A DNA stretch of 25,465 nt from Plantago elongata (lineage: Eukaryota; Streptophyta; Magnoliopsida; Lamiales; Plantaginaceae), in contig JAYMSP010002229.1 of the NCBI GenBank assembly GCA_036897095.1, positions 1-25,465 of the forward strand, written 5' to 3'. Below the pieces are notes generated by a model. That model did no database searches. It was not told the origin of the DNA and was given only the letters and a program-made list of their open reading frames with translations. The translations under genes were made by a program, and so were the position numbers. This document shows positions 1 to 10,002 of the stretch, in pieces. Numbering within the stretch: position 1 is the stretch's first letter; the number at the start of each line of letters is the position of its first letter.

Positions 1-206
1 TATATATATATAGTTTGAGTATATAATTACGGGCCAGGCTTGGACCGGGCCGTCTCCAATGGGCTCAAAGTCAGGCCCGAGACAGGAACCATGGGCGTAA
101 AATTATGTCCAAGCTTGGGCCACAGTGGGTGGGATCGATCGCGGCACCGCCGCGACCGATTCCCACGACCGTCCATAATGGACGGTCTTAGTGTTACTGA
201 TACATA
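1..206. repeat. Left-edge (TA)n tract and GC-rich palindromic block
   Basis: The window opens with a short TA dinucleotide run. A GC-rich block follows that stands out from the AT-rich surroundings. GGCTTGGAC near 38-46 recurs inverted as GTCCAAGC near 107-114. A hairpin spans 129-166, with 17- and 18-base arms (one base unpaired, one mismatch) around a 3-base loop. A perfect palindrome, ACCGTCCAT-A-ATGGACGGT, spans 168-186. Compact inverted repeats of this kind are common at the ends or interiors of plant DNA transposons, but no coding region or target-site duplication was found. It is probably a transposon fragment continuing to the left of the window; the family cannot be assigned. Confidence 0.45.
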
Positions 207-914
207 CAGGGCCGGTCAGAAAAATATGAGGCCCTATGCAATCTTGTAAAAATAGACTTCGACCAATTATAAATAAAAATTTAAAATATAAATTTTGTAC
301 TCTGTCGAATAAGTAAAAGAGTAGTTAATTTAAATCCATGTATTTGTGCATTTGTTGAAGCTTGCACATTTAAAATCGAGTCACTCTAAAATAGTGTTTA
401 TAGCTGATGAATTGATGAATAGTTACTGGTAATCAATAAATGGCTAGCTTGATTTCAACAAGCAATCAGTATTTTAAAGTGTCAAGTCTAACATATAGTA
501 GTTGATAAATATGACGATGAACATATAGAAATATGATCGGATAAGTTCTTTTATGAACTTAAAAGTAGATAGTTTTGATGTATGAGATTTTGATCGAATT
601 CATCAAACAAATGTAGATCTACCACAAATCTATTCCAGAAAATATTAATGCTCTAGTATAATCACGTACTAGATTAAGCATATAACTACTCTTAAGACTA
701 AACAGAGGAAAGAAAACCTGTCTCTTACTCTCTTACTTCTAATGAATAGACCGTGAATCAATCAATTTACTTAGCTATATCAGTGCGAAGGTAATGTAAG
801 ACTCTAATCAATAGTAGTATCCATCAAAGTATGAAAAGATGGTTGACAGGTTCAAATGAAAGTCTTAATGAGTAATAGATATTGAAAAGGGCCTCATTTT
901 CTTCCTCCGATCCA
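207..914. mobile_element. Possible degenerate hAT-like non-autonomous element
   Basis: Position 207 begins CAGGGCCGGTC followed by an A-rich stretch and GAGGCCCTATGCAAT. A related sequence in the opposite orientation lies at about 881-914 (ATTGAAAAGGGCCTCATTTT, then CTTCCTCCGATCCA). CAGGGCCGG-type ends are typical of plant hAT elements. The two ends agree only roughly, the interior has no ORF, and I could not find an 8-bp target-site duplication. The call rests on terminal similarity alone and is weak. Confidence 0.22.
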
Positions 915-2155
915 TACTCTATAGTGTAAATCGTTCCCTTTGTTTAGAAGTTAGAACTAAGGAAGATAATCATTGACAACGAAGTGTAACATAGTTAGTG
1001 ATACGCTTCAACTCTAATTAATAAGTTAGTAGTCTGACTGTGTAATGAGATCTAAGAGTTCTGTCATCTAATTTTTCTTGTCTTGTCCACATGCTCTGCC
1101 TGCATTAAATCAGAAGACTATAAGACAAATTAGAGGATAAAATATGATCAGCATAACAACAAAAACCCACAGATGAACAGAAATAAACAAAGGTCGCCTG
1201 AAAAAAGAAATAGTTCTAGTGTGTTTTTTGGACCAGCTGCAACAGAATTGTTTGGCAGTTCACCATGAACCTATATATTCCTCAGTTCTCTATCACTCTA
1301 TTGCGCCTAGAATAGATATATGAGATCACAAATTAAGGTTGTTATTAAAAATTATTAAATATTTGTTTTTCCACATGTATAACCATTTTCCTACCTAGTG
1401 TGTTTTTCCACGTGATTGGACAATGAACAAGTATACGTCCAGAATTATAACCAATAACATTTAGAGTCCGTCTTACGAATTACAATTACAATAAAACATT
1501 AAAGATCAAATTAATATTCTATTAGAGTAATTTATTAGATTAATGAGCTTACTTTTAGCTGATATAGGTGTTAGTTATCAGATTTTTTTTCTTTTTCAAA
1601 TCCATATTAAGTTAGTTGCACATGTAAAAATGAGAACCAGTAAGATATCCAATCAAAGTAGGTTGATGAAAAATGTAAAAGGAGTTTAACATTGGAAAGG
1701 AACCTTTGAATTATTAACAAGTGATGGTATAGTTACTGCACTTTTTGCTCCCTCATGCATGTGCTGCAAGTACTTTTTTAGAGAGTCAAATTGTAGAAAT
1801 CCATGCACCAAATCTGGTGAAGAAGACTACTTCACTTCTTTTCACTTAAAGAATACTTTAATTCCAACAGATTCGACCCAACCTTGGATTCAAAAAAGTT
1901 GGTCTGGCCATCAACTGTGTGTAAATTGACATGGAACCTAAAAATCATCAAAAGCCAATAATACATGCATGTGTATAAACTAAGCCAGATAAGAAAGCTT
2001 CCCATAATTGAATCCAATACTACTAGGATTTGCAGTTCAATACCTACAAATTGAATGCCTTTTATATTCACATCCTCAACATTACATTTTGTAGTCTAAT
2101 GGCAACATCATTTGGAAAACTCAATAAAAAAGAAAATAAGCACGTGATAATTACT
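915..2155. other. Gene-free AT-rich intergenic DNA
   Basis: This AT-rich stretch contains no ORF that resembles a known protein and no RNA gene I can recognise. Short ORFs here lack domain signatures. Confidence 0.6.
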
Positions 2156-2391
2156 TATGTGATGGTGAGTCGTCAGTTGTATAGTAAATGTAGTGGTATA
2201 TCTAACATATTTCACACAACCGGACACTAAAAATAAACATTCATTAAACATTCCACCTTTTTATCTTCCATTAACTCATGTCATGGTGAGTCATATAGGT
2301 AAATGTTGAGGTATATCTAACATATTTTATCACAGCCGAACACTAAAAATAAACATTCATTAGTATTGCACCTTTTTATCTTCCATTGACT
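2156..2391. repeat. Tandem duplication, ~121-bp unit
   Basis: Two head-to-tail copies are visible, about 2162-2276 and 2283-2391. Both begin ATGGTGAGTC and share blocks such as GGTATATCTAACATATTT, CACTAAAAATAAACATTCAT and CCTTTTTATCTTCCATT. Small indels and substitutions separate them, so the duplication is not very recent. It lies about 560 bp upstream of the DUF868 start codon, where it may form part of the distal promoter. Confidence 0.8.
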
Positions 2392-2952
2392 TTTAACATG
2401 ACAAGACCACTGAAATGAAGATGTCTTTCCTATGTTATCACAACATGATCTTGTTTAGATACCTAAAAGATAATTTTAACTAGAGGTAAAAATGTTCTCA
2501 AATATGAAATGAGTTAGGTGCTGATGTGAAGTTAGCCGTGCGGCATATGCTCGTAGAATTTAACAAACCATGAGAGTTGTCATGGCCAAAATTATATATG
2601 TGATGAAAAAAGTATAAAAGGACGAAAAATGTAAGTCCTTGAAAGAATGTGTAAAAGTTCCTAAACACAAGGTGCAAACTGCAAATTTCTTTTTCTCCAA
2701 AACTTAAATTGACTGGTATTGGATTCATCAATGAGTTTGATATATCTGTCACTTATCTGCCAGTTTGGAACATAATATTTATTTCTTGTGCTTCATCAAT
2801 GCTGCCAAGAAAACTTCTGGCAGCAGCATCCCATGACTAATCTCACAAAACATTTAGTACTACTACTTTTAACTAAGGAAGATCTATAGAATTCTCCACT
2901 TCTCACACTCTCCTTTCATCCAATCCTCTTTTTCCTGATCACTTTCCACAAC
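2392..2952. other. Upstream region of the DUF868 gene
   Basis: The last ~70 bases before the start codon are pyrimidine-rich, as is usual for a plant 5' UTR. A TATAAAAG motif at 2613-2620 could be a TATA box, but it is about 330 bp from the ATG. It would imply a long leader, or it may simply be chance. No gene is visible. Confidence 0.4.
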
Positions 2953-3951
2953 ATGATGCAAGACCAAATAGGCATCCCTGCCTGTTTCTCATCAGGTGAG
3001 AAACTCACTGATGATCCAGCAGCAGTAACAAAATCAGGCCAGAATGTATTCATGTCCGTTTACCGAACCAAAATCGCTGATCAATGCCGGTTAATCACAG
3101 TCACATGGTGCAAGAACTTGTTGCTCCATGGCCTGTCTGTGTCAGTTGAAGGCCCTGAAAATGAAAGGCAGTACATTTGCAAAGTTGAGCTTAAGCCCTG
3201 GTACTTCTGGAAGAAACAGGGCCATAAGCGGTTCCTAGTCGATTCCAGGCCTGTTGATGTGTTTTGGGACCTCAGGGCAGCTAAGTTCAATGGAGAAACT
3301 GAGCCTAGTTCCGATTACTATGTGGCCGTTGTTTGCAATGAGGAGGTTGTTCTTCTGCTGGGGAACTTGAGAAAGGATGCTTATAGGAAGACAAGGTGCA
3401 GACCTGCCCTGATTGATCCGATCCTGATTTCGCGAAAAGAGCACATTTTTGGTAAGAAGAAGTTCATTTCTAGAGTTAAGTTTCATGATAAGGGTAATTT
3501 TCATGAGATTTCCATTGAGTGCAAGAATAGACCTTCTTCTTCTAGTACTAGTTCAACTACTACTACCACCACCACTACTAGCAATGGGAGCTCATCAAAA
3601 GCGGTTGAACCGGAGATGGAGATTCGAATAGACGGTCATTTAGTCATCCACGTGAAGCATTTGCAATGGAAGTTTAGAGGCAATGAGTCAATTCATCTAA
3701 ACAAGGCAAGAATAGAGGTGTATTGGGATGTTCATGATTGGCTATTTAGCCCCGGATTAAGGCACGCATTGTTCATTTTTCGCCCGACTCTATTGTCCAC
3801 CTCGTTTTCGGCATCTTCGTCTCCACCTGCATGTTCGTTGGCATCTACGCCACTGTCATCTCAAACAGGGAGTTCCGGGTCCGCAGAAGGTCTTAGTGCA
3901 TATGGATCGCCTGATTTTTGCTTATTTCTCTACGCGTGGAAGTTGGAATGA
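2953..3951 (+). CDS. DUF868 family protein
   Basis: This is an intronless 332-codon ORF encoding a plant-specific DUF868 protein. The family's molecular function is not established. The diagnostic N-terminal block NVFMSVYRTKIADQCRLITV lies at residues 31-50, followed by WCKNLLLHGLSVSVEG to residue 67, KPWYFWKKQGHKRF (81-94) and VDVFWDLRAAKF (101-112). The C-terminal block EVYWDVHDWLFSP (residues 255-267) is also typical. A Ser/Thr-rich low-complexity insert at residues 194-216 is encoded by an (ACT/ACC)n-like tract near 3535-3595, a likely site of length variation. A second low-complexity Ser-rich stretch follows at about 281-310. No signal peptide or membrane segment is visible. Two ATGs are adjacent (2953 and 2956); I chose the first, and the choice changes the protein by one residue. 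Length fits the family and the gene looks intact. Confidence 0.9.
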   Translation: MMQDQIGIPACFSSGEKLTDDPAAVTKSGQNVFMSVYRTKIADQCRLITVTWCKNLLLHGLSVSVEGPENERQYICKVELKPWYFWKKQGHKRFLVDSRPVDVFWDLRAAKFNGETEPSSDYYVAVVCNEEVVLLLGNLRKDAYRKTRCRPALIDPILISRKEHIFGKKKFISRVKFHDKGNFHEISIECKNRPSSSSTSSTTTTTTTTSNGSSSKAVEPEMEIRIDGHLVIHVKHLQWKFRGNESIHLNKARIEVYWDVHDWLFSPGLRHALFIFRPTLLSTSFSASSSPPACSLASTPLSSQTGSSGSAEGLSAYGSPDFCLFLYAWKLE

Positions 3952-6900
3952 GAAATAAGTCGGGATTGTCAGTGCCACTTTTATGTACGATAAATCGATA
4001 ATGGTATACACCATCCATCACTAATTTTGAGAAGCACTAGGGCAAAAAGAGAGGTGTATGGGTCAAATTGGGGATGGGAGAGCACATGGGGAGAGGCCTA
4101 TTGGGGTTGGAAGTTAGTTCCCAGCTGGTGAAATGATTGAAGATGACAGATTGGATAACACATAACATGTCCAATATTTTCCCACCCAAAGAGAAAATGA
4201 AATTGGGGCTCTTTTTCTAATTCTATATACTATTTATTTTTTATATTTTCTAAGGTTCTTGATCTGGTCTTGATAAGTGAGCAAGCTATATGTGGCATTT
4301 AATTTTTTGCAAATTGCATATATTGAGAAGTTCACCATATTGTATATTGTACTGGTGCCTGCTACAGTTGGCATAACAAGGAGTAATTTGGTTGTTAATT
4401 GTTAAAAATGTGCAGGTCAGAGATTTATGACTAATGATTAAGTAAACAAAGGATCGATTATTATTAGGTTGCCTAATTTAGTTGTCATTAGACATCTGGC
4501 ATAATGTTGCAGTGTTATAAATTATTAAGTGGCAGTGAAGCATATGATGCGTATTTTTGACCAATTAATGCTCAAGACCTTTGTTACCTACCGGTGCAAA
4601 TTAGGCTACGAGTCTTAAGATTGAATGAGAAATATTGTTCACAAGTCCTTAATATGATTGTCATACCAAAAACGTCCTCCGATCCAAGAATTGAGATTTC
4701 ACTCTCAAAATACCTTATGAGTTGATCACAAAAATTGTAGGACTCATGATCTATAATAGGCCTAAATGAAAATATGTAGGTTTCAAGTATACCTTTTATG
4801 TGTCTGATAGATGCAGTGGGGATAAAACCCACTTGAGACTACTATAAGCAGGTGCACATGATTTTTTTTGTTTTGTTACAATGGTAGTGGTCTTGGGGTG
4901 AAAGCCAAGCAAAAATACTCCCGTGAACTCCCCATAGTAGCTTCGGGATTGGTCACGGAAGTCACCAATTCCCATGAACGTCTTATAAGGGGACGATCCG
5001 AGAAACTATACATTTTGATCATTATTATTAGTTTATTTTTGAGAAAGTATATTTTTCACGAATATTTTATTTTCTCCACATACAACTAATTGAGCTAGAT
5101 TTTACTGATGGAATTTTTTTTTTAAATGGTAAAAATCACATTATAGTAGATTAATACTAGTGTAATTGAGTGTGGGCACCAAATATTTGGAAGTGGCCGG
5201 ACGAGGTATAAATTTTTTAAAGACTTTGGATAAAACATCACTTTTTATAAGATCACTCGTCGTTGACGTTTGCAAATTAAAGTCACTTGTGGTTGAAATT
5301 TCCTAATCACTAATTACCTACGCAAAGTTGGTAAGACCGTGGGAGCTACACTCTAGCGCCGATACATTACATAATTACATTAGCACATGTATGTGCATTA
5401 TGCAATACTACATCTAGATGAGATTTGGGATAATGTTGAAAGGGATTAGATTTTGGAACAAAGCGACACTACATTTGATGCATATTATAGCAGACAGCTC
5501 ATGTCGACAATACTGTTTGTCTGGCCTTAAAACTACCGATACCTCCGTTCCAAATTGAATGGTCCATTTTAACTTTTTAATGATCAACGTTTTCAAATAA
5601 TATTATTATATTTTAATAAGTCCTACTTAAGTTGAACGACTTTTGACGAATGAACCGCTACAAATTAGAGAGGACTAACCAAATCAAACCACCCATCTCT
5701 AATAAAGAATGATCATGTCTCGGTCGACCGAGCTACACACGGCCACCGAAAAAGTGATTGATATAGAAGCACGGATAATTTTGTGAAGGAGATAATCTAA
5801 TCTAGAGTGGTATATCTGACCCATCACTCACTGACCTCTACAATAGGTCTGGCCGTCTGAACCTGGATTAGTAGTGATTCAAGTACCTTAAATTTCGAAC
5901 CATGTAAAATTGGGGAATTCGGTTCCTCAAATTAAATTTATAGAGCTCTTTTATTCTTTATTAAGATAAGTCATTTATCAGACTATAACTTGGCTAATGA
6001 AGAAAAAAAAGAATAGACAAACATCACAAGTCATATGCGATTACTTTGACCGTGACCCTATGATTCAGGCCTAAATACGGGCCATCAATAAGTATTGTGT
6101 AACCTCATTAAGCTTAAATATATTGGATTGGGCCCAAATTAAACTGCACCCAATTGACATTTCTAAATGACCTCTCCCTTTGTTTTGTTCTCAAATTAGA
6201 ACTTAAATTTGGATTGCTTATTTTTAAGGATCTTCAACAACTCAAAACATAATATAATGAGTCAGGAATTATTGGGTAGACTTCTCATAAAATCATGATA
6301 ATTGTATATGTTCAGTCCATGGTTTTCTTGTTCTCACCATTGATCTTGTTATGATCGTTCTATAGTGAAGAAGATGTTTGCCACTGTTTTTAGAGAATTA
6401 GAGGGTGAAAAATCAAATTTTTTTCGGTAATGAAATACTACCCATTCTTATACTTTATCAAACTAAGATCTTTACTATGCCTAATCTCATTACAACAATT
6501 GAGCGAAATTGCATAAGTAGCTAAATAAATGTTAATATTACAATGTATAATTACCATACACGTGTCCCCATCTCAAACTACCTAACCAAAAATACTAATT
6601 CGGTCAATTAAGAATGAGAGCTGCATGTGACATGACAAACTCTTGAATATTATAGCAAATACGAATGCAAGAATCCTGACATATTCGCTTGCGTGATGAG
6701 TGACACAACAAAATAGTAATCTTTCCCCATACAATTTTATTCACTTTTTGATATATCTGAAGCTTATAGAATTTATTTCGAAACTCTTTTGCGTATACCT
6801 TTTAAATATTGTAAAGTTATGAGATTTAGTTCATGTTAGGTATTACTTTTTAATTTTAAAACTTATGTGAATTTGTTCGCTCAATTTTAGAAGTCAGAAG

Positions 6901-7640
6901 TCTATGACTCCGTATTACCAAGTTACTAGCACAAGTATTAATCTTTATAAACTATTACTGTTAATTATATTTTTTAACACACACACGACAATTTAAGAGA
7001 CGTATACTTATACAGTACGTCCCCTTGTGCACCTGCACTCATATTTAATATGAGTGATGCATGTACTATAAGGAGATACTGTTCGTACACAAAAATTTGA
7101 ATTTTTCCAATTCAAACTGCATCTCAAACAATTACGTAATATCTCATCGACCCACCAGACAACTTATGGATCAAAGAATGATCCTCTGCTCTTTAGTCTT
7201 TCCTATGCATTAGGGGACAAAACAAAAATATTTCTTAAATCAATGATGCAACTCTCAAGGTACATATCCAATAAATTCTCATATGTAACTCAAAAATTCC
7301 AATCTTCCCCATGGAAAATACATGTCAAATCAACAAGTCAACTTCTTAACAAATAAACCAAGCACAAAAAGTCTAATAATCTTCATAAAAATTAGCCTCA
7401 ACATGCAAATTTAGCCCTTGAACATTCCTTAGAGCCCTTTTACAGTTTCAAAATCAGAACTTTGTAATCAGCCTAATAAATTATCACAACACTGTCCTTT
7501 ACATCTTCTGATGAGTGCATGTAAATGCAGCAACTTGGGAAAATTGACTTGTTCTAATTGCATTTTTTAACATCCAGCCTTAACTGTGTGCTAAGAACAA
7601 AGATATGGGAACAAAAGTACAGGTGTACAAGTACAACCTT
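3952..7640. other. Long gene-free intergenic region
   Basis: These 3.7 kb hold the DUF868 3' flank and the NRT3.1 upstream region. No ORF resembles a known family. Minor structure includes a 14-bp perfect palindrome CTCGGTCGACCGAG at 5719-5732 and a perfect inverted repeat with 10-bp arms (CACTCATATT / AATATGAGTG, one-base loop) at 7036-7056. A possible Stowaway-like terminus near 5540 is listed separately. No tRNA-like fold was recognised by eye. Confidence 0.55.
5540..5580. mobile_element. Possible Stowaway-like MITE terminus (one end only)
   Basis: TACCTCCGTTCC followed by AAATTGAATGGTCCATTTT resembles the terminal inverted repeats of plant Stowaway/Mariner MITEs, which typically begin TA-CTCCCTCCGT. 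No matching inverted end (ending ...CGGAGGTA) is visible within the next few hundred bases. This would therefore be a truncated copy, or a chance resemblance. Confidence 0.3.
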
Positions 7641-7648
7641 GTTTTGCC

Positions 7649-7656
7649 TATATATA
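7649..7656 (+). promoter_or_regulatory. TATA box of the NRT3.1-like gene
   Basis: TATATATA lies 77 bases upstream of the ATG at 7726. With the usual ~30-base spacing, transcription would start near 7680-7690, giving a leader of about 40 bases. The choice is inferred from motif and spacing. Confidence 0.6.
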
Positions 7657-7725
7657 GTCATTAACCTAAAGCACAGCATATCACACACTTTGCATTCGGC
7701 TCAAGCAGAACACAGAACAATCACT

Positions 7726-8469
7726 ATGGCACTTCAAGGTTTTCTTGTGGCTTTACTTCTCCTCTCTTGTGTTGCGACGACTACAAGCTCCGTATTGTTC
7801 TCGTCCCTACAGAGAACTCTGGTCGTCTTAGCTTCTACGACGGAAGGGCAAGGTAGATATTATATCAGCTCATACATCTTTTTTCTACCTTAGGTTCTTC
7901 ATCACTTTAAATGCTTCATTCAATTGATATCATTTATTTCTTGTTTTAATCTTGTGAACTTTCCTGAACAAAATTTTTGTGTAGTTATAAGAACTGGGGA
8001 AGACAGAATCACCGTGACGTGGTCACTCAACACCACCTTCCCAGCTGGCACAGATTCGTCCTACAGAACCGTGAAAGTCAAGCTCTGCTACGCACCGATT
8101 AGCCAAAAGGATCGTGGGTGGAGAAAGACAGTGGACAATTTAAACAAAGACAAGACTTGCCAGCACAAAATTGTTGCCAGACCGTATAGCCCTTCAGACA
8201 ATACTTTCACTTGGACAGTGCAGAGAGATGTTCCAACTGCTACATACTTCATCAGGGCTTATGTTCTCAACTCTGCTGGAGAGGAGGCAGGTTATGGACA
8301 AACCACAGATTCACACAGAGATACTAACTTGTTCAGTGTTGAAGCAATCTCCGGGCGCCACACTTCGATGGACATTGCTTCCATTTGCTTCTCTGTCTTC
8401 TCTGTTGTGTCCTTGTTTGGATTCTTCTTCATGGAGAAGAGAAAGGCCAAAGCGTCTCAAAATAAATGA
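7726..8469 (+). CDS. NRT3.1: High-affinity nitrate transporter-activating protein (NAR2/NRT3-like)
   Basis: Two exons, 7726-7852 and 7985-8469, are joined across a 132-bp GT/AG intron that splits a Val codon; the product is 203 residues. NAR2/NRT3 proteins bind NRT2 nitrate transporters at the plasma membrane and are needed for high-affinity nitrate uptake; they are not transporters themselves. Residues 1-22 form a hydrophobic signal peptide (LVALLLLSCVATTTSS). Family blocks follow: VLFSSLQRTLVVLAS, then ITVTWSLNTTFPAGTDSSYR, VKLCYAP (residues 74-80), GWRKTVDNLNKDKTC (87-101) and YFIRAYVLNSAGEE. Asp98 in KDKTC aligns, from memory, with the Arabidopsis residue (D105) whose mutation abolishes function. 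A single membrane segment near residues 172-192 precedes a basic tail (EKRKAKASQNK), as expected. An in-frame extension upstream to 7558 exists, but 7726 fits the signal peptide and the TATA spacing. The neighbouring diphosphatase gene is convergent. Confidence 0.93.
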
Positions 8470-9042
8470 TGTTCTCTCTTCAAGCATGGGGGATGATTGT
8501 TGAGTTTCAATTTCAGTGTTTTCATTTGCCTGTTTGTCACTCTTTTCCCCAGAAAGTATAAATCATTCTGGTGTCTAATCTTTGAGTTCTTTGTGCAATC
8601 TTTTACATATTAGAACACATATATACACCATTTTCATGATAGTAGTAGTATTACAAGAAACATTGATACAAGCATATACTTTAGGAGAATTCAAGAAGAA
8701 GAGGAAAAAAAATAGAATGAAAAGATTGAACTATAGTGAAATTTAAGAGAAGATTAGCCGGTTACAAGGGCATAGATCTTCATAAGTTTAAACAGCAAAG
8801 TCTGAGAATCAGACAATTTTCAGACAAAATTTAAGTTGACTGCAAAAGGATGTACAAGATACTCTAGCTATAATAGTGTATGCAAGTAAGCTAATACCTG
8901 CATTCACAAAATGACCTGTGTTTACACCTATACTTTTAGAAAACCTGAATCTGATTCTATGGCCAAACCTTTGTACGTCCTCCTGAGCGTAATTACACTC
9001 CTATATTGGTGCACACGGACCTTGTGTATAATTTTGTTACAT
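8470..9042. other. Convergent 3' regions of NRT3.1-like and diphosphatase genes
   Basis: These 573 bases separate two convergently transcribed stop codons and should contain both 3' UTRs and poly(A) sites. AT-rich candidate signals are visible, but none can be chosen with confidence. No other gene is seen. Confidence 0.55.
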
Positions 9043-10002
9043 TCAACGAAGGAAAACCATATCCTGACTTTTCAGTCTGTCTGAACCAGTGACTAGAAAC
9101 CTATCATGAAAAAGATCGACACGTCCAAAAGCGTTGGTACCGGGAGGGCTTTCCAAAGCAGCTTCAAGAACCCGATGGTGCACACCTTGTGAGTCAACTG
9201 AGTATCCGCCTTTGTGATCATGGCCAGACAAACAGACCTTTACACAATTGTATTGATGTATCACATCCATTACCTCATCATAATTCCACAGTAAGGCTTC
9301 GTTACTGGATGCACCAGAATTTAGAGGTAAGTGACAGCATACTACCACTTTCTGGTTTAACTCTGTTGCATCTTGAAGCACACTGTCCAACCAATCCAAC
9401 TGTTGTTTTCCAACTGCTCCGTTAAACATAAGAAATCTCCGCTCTAGGCCAACAAGTCCATCTGGACTATTCTTGTCTTTATTTGGATTTTTTTCCTCGA
9501 GAAAACTTATGGCCTTCAATGTTTTCGGATGATCCTTGGGCCATCCAATGGCACTGATGTCATAGCCATCCAGGACAACAAACCGATATTCTGGAATAGG
9601 AGAGAAGTCATAATAGGCATGACTGTCACGACCAGGTATGTTCAGGAGAGGAAGTAACCTGTCACGAGGAAGATTGTAAAGACAGTGGTTTCCGATCATG
9701 TGATATACAGGACCATCGAAGCGGTTAAATTCATGAATAATCTTTTCTGTAGCAGTTAATGACTGGTCTTTTGGGCAAAAACCATCCACAGTGTCTCCAA
9801 AGTTGATTACAAAATTCAGCTTCTGCTCGTTCCATTTCTTTACTGCTCTTTGTAATACGAGCATGCTGTGACGGTAGTAACGTGGGACACCAAGAAACGA
9901 GCGGCCATCAGGGATGTCTGCGTATTGGACATCAGATATTACTCCAAAGGAAATAAGAGGCTGCTTTGCTTGTGCAGTAACAAAGCCGTTTGCATGACCC
10001 AT
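9043..10002 (-). CDS. Mn-dependent ADP-ribose/CDP-alcohol diphosphatase-like protein
   Basis: This 319-residue metallophosphoesterase is encoded in a single coding exon. ADPRibase-Mn enzymes hydrolyse the diphosphate bond of ADP-ribose, CDP-choline and related nucleotide diphosphates, using a dinuclear metal centre. The five metallophosphatase motifs appear in order: DVQ (Asp24, Gln26; Gln replaces the usual His, as in this family), GDTVD (Asp70), GNHCLY (Asn105, His106), CCHLPLN (His224) and SGHDHKGG (His261, His263). The family's conserved YYDFSPIPEYRFVVLDGYD segment follows the GNH motif. There is no signal peptide or membrane segment, so a soluble, probably cytosolic enzyme is expected. 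The start at 10002 is the first ATG after an apparent 3' splice site at 10024, so the upstream intron would lie entirely in the 5' UTR. Length is normal and the gene looks intact. Substrate preference cannot be read from the sequence. Confidence 0.92.
   Translation of the reverse strand: MGHANGFVTAQAKQPLISFGVISDVQYADIPDGRSFLGVPRYYRHSMLVLQRAVKKWNEQKLNFVINFGDTVDGFCPKDQSLTATEKIIHEFNRFDGPVYHMIGNHCLYNLPRDRLLPLLNIPGRDSHAYYDFSPIPEYRFVVLDGYDISAIGWPKDHPKTLKAISFLEEKNPNKDKNSPDGLVGLERRFLMFNGAVGKQQLDWLDSVLQDATELNQKVVVCCHLPLNSGASSNEALLWNYDEVMDVIHQYNCVKVCLSGHDHKGGYSVDSQGVHHRVLEAALESPPGTNAFGRVDLFHDRFLVTGSDRLKSQDMVFLR

Noticed and set aside
4584..5089. Two short ORFs in the gene-free 3.9-7.6 kb region
   Set aside because: Neither translation shows a recognisable domain. 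Base composition resembles the surrounding intergenic DNA.
7558..7725. N-terminal extension of the NRT3.1 exon 1 reading frame
   Set aside because: It includes the TATA box, and the ATG at 7726 begins directly with a signal peptide typical of the family. The upstream part is promoter and leader sequence.
8171..8503. 110-codon ORF overlapping NRT3.1 exon 2
   Set aside because: It is an alternative frame of a well-supported exon and resembles no known family.
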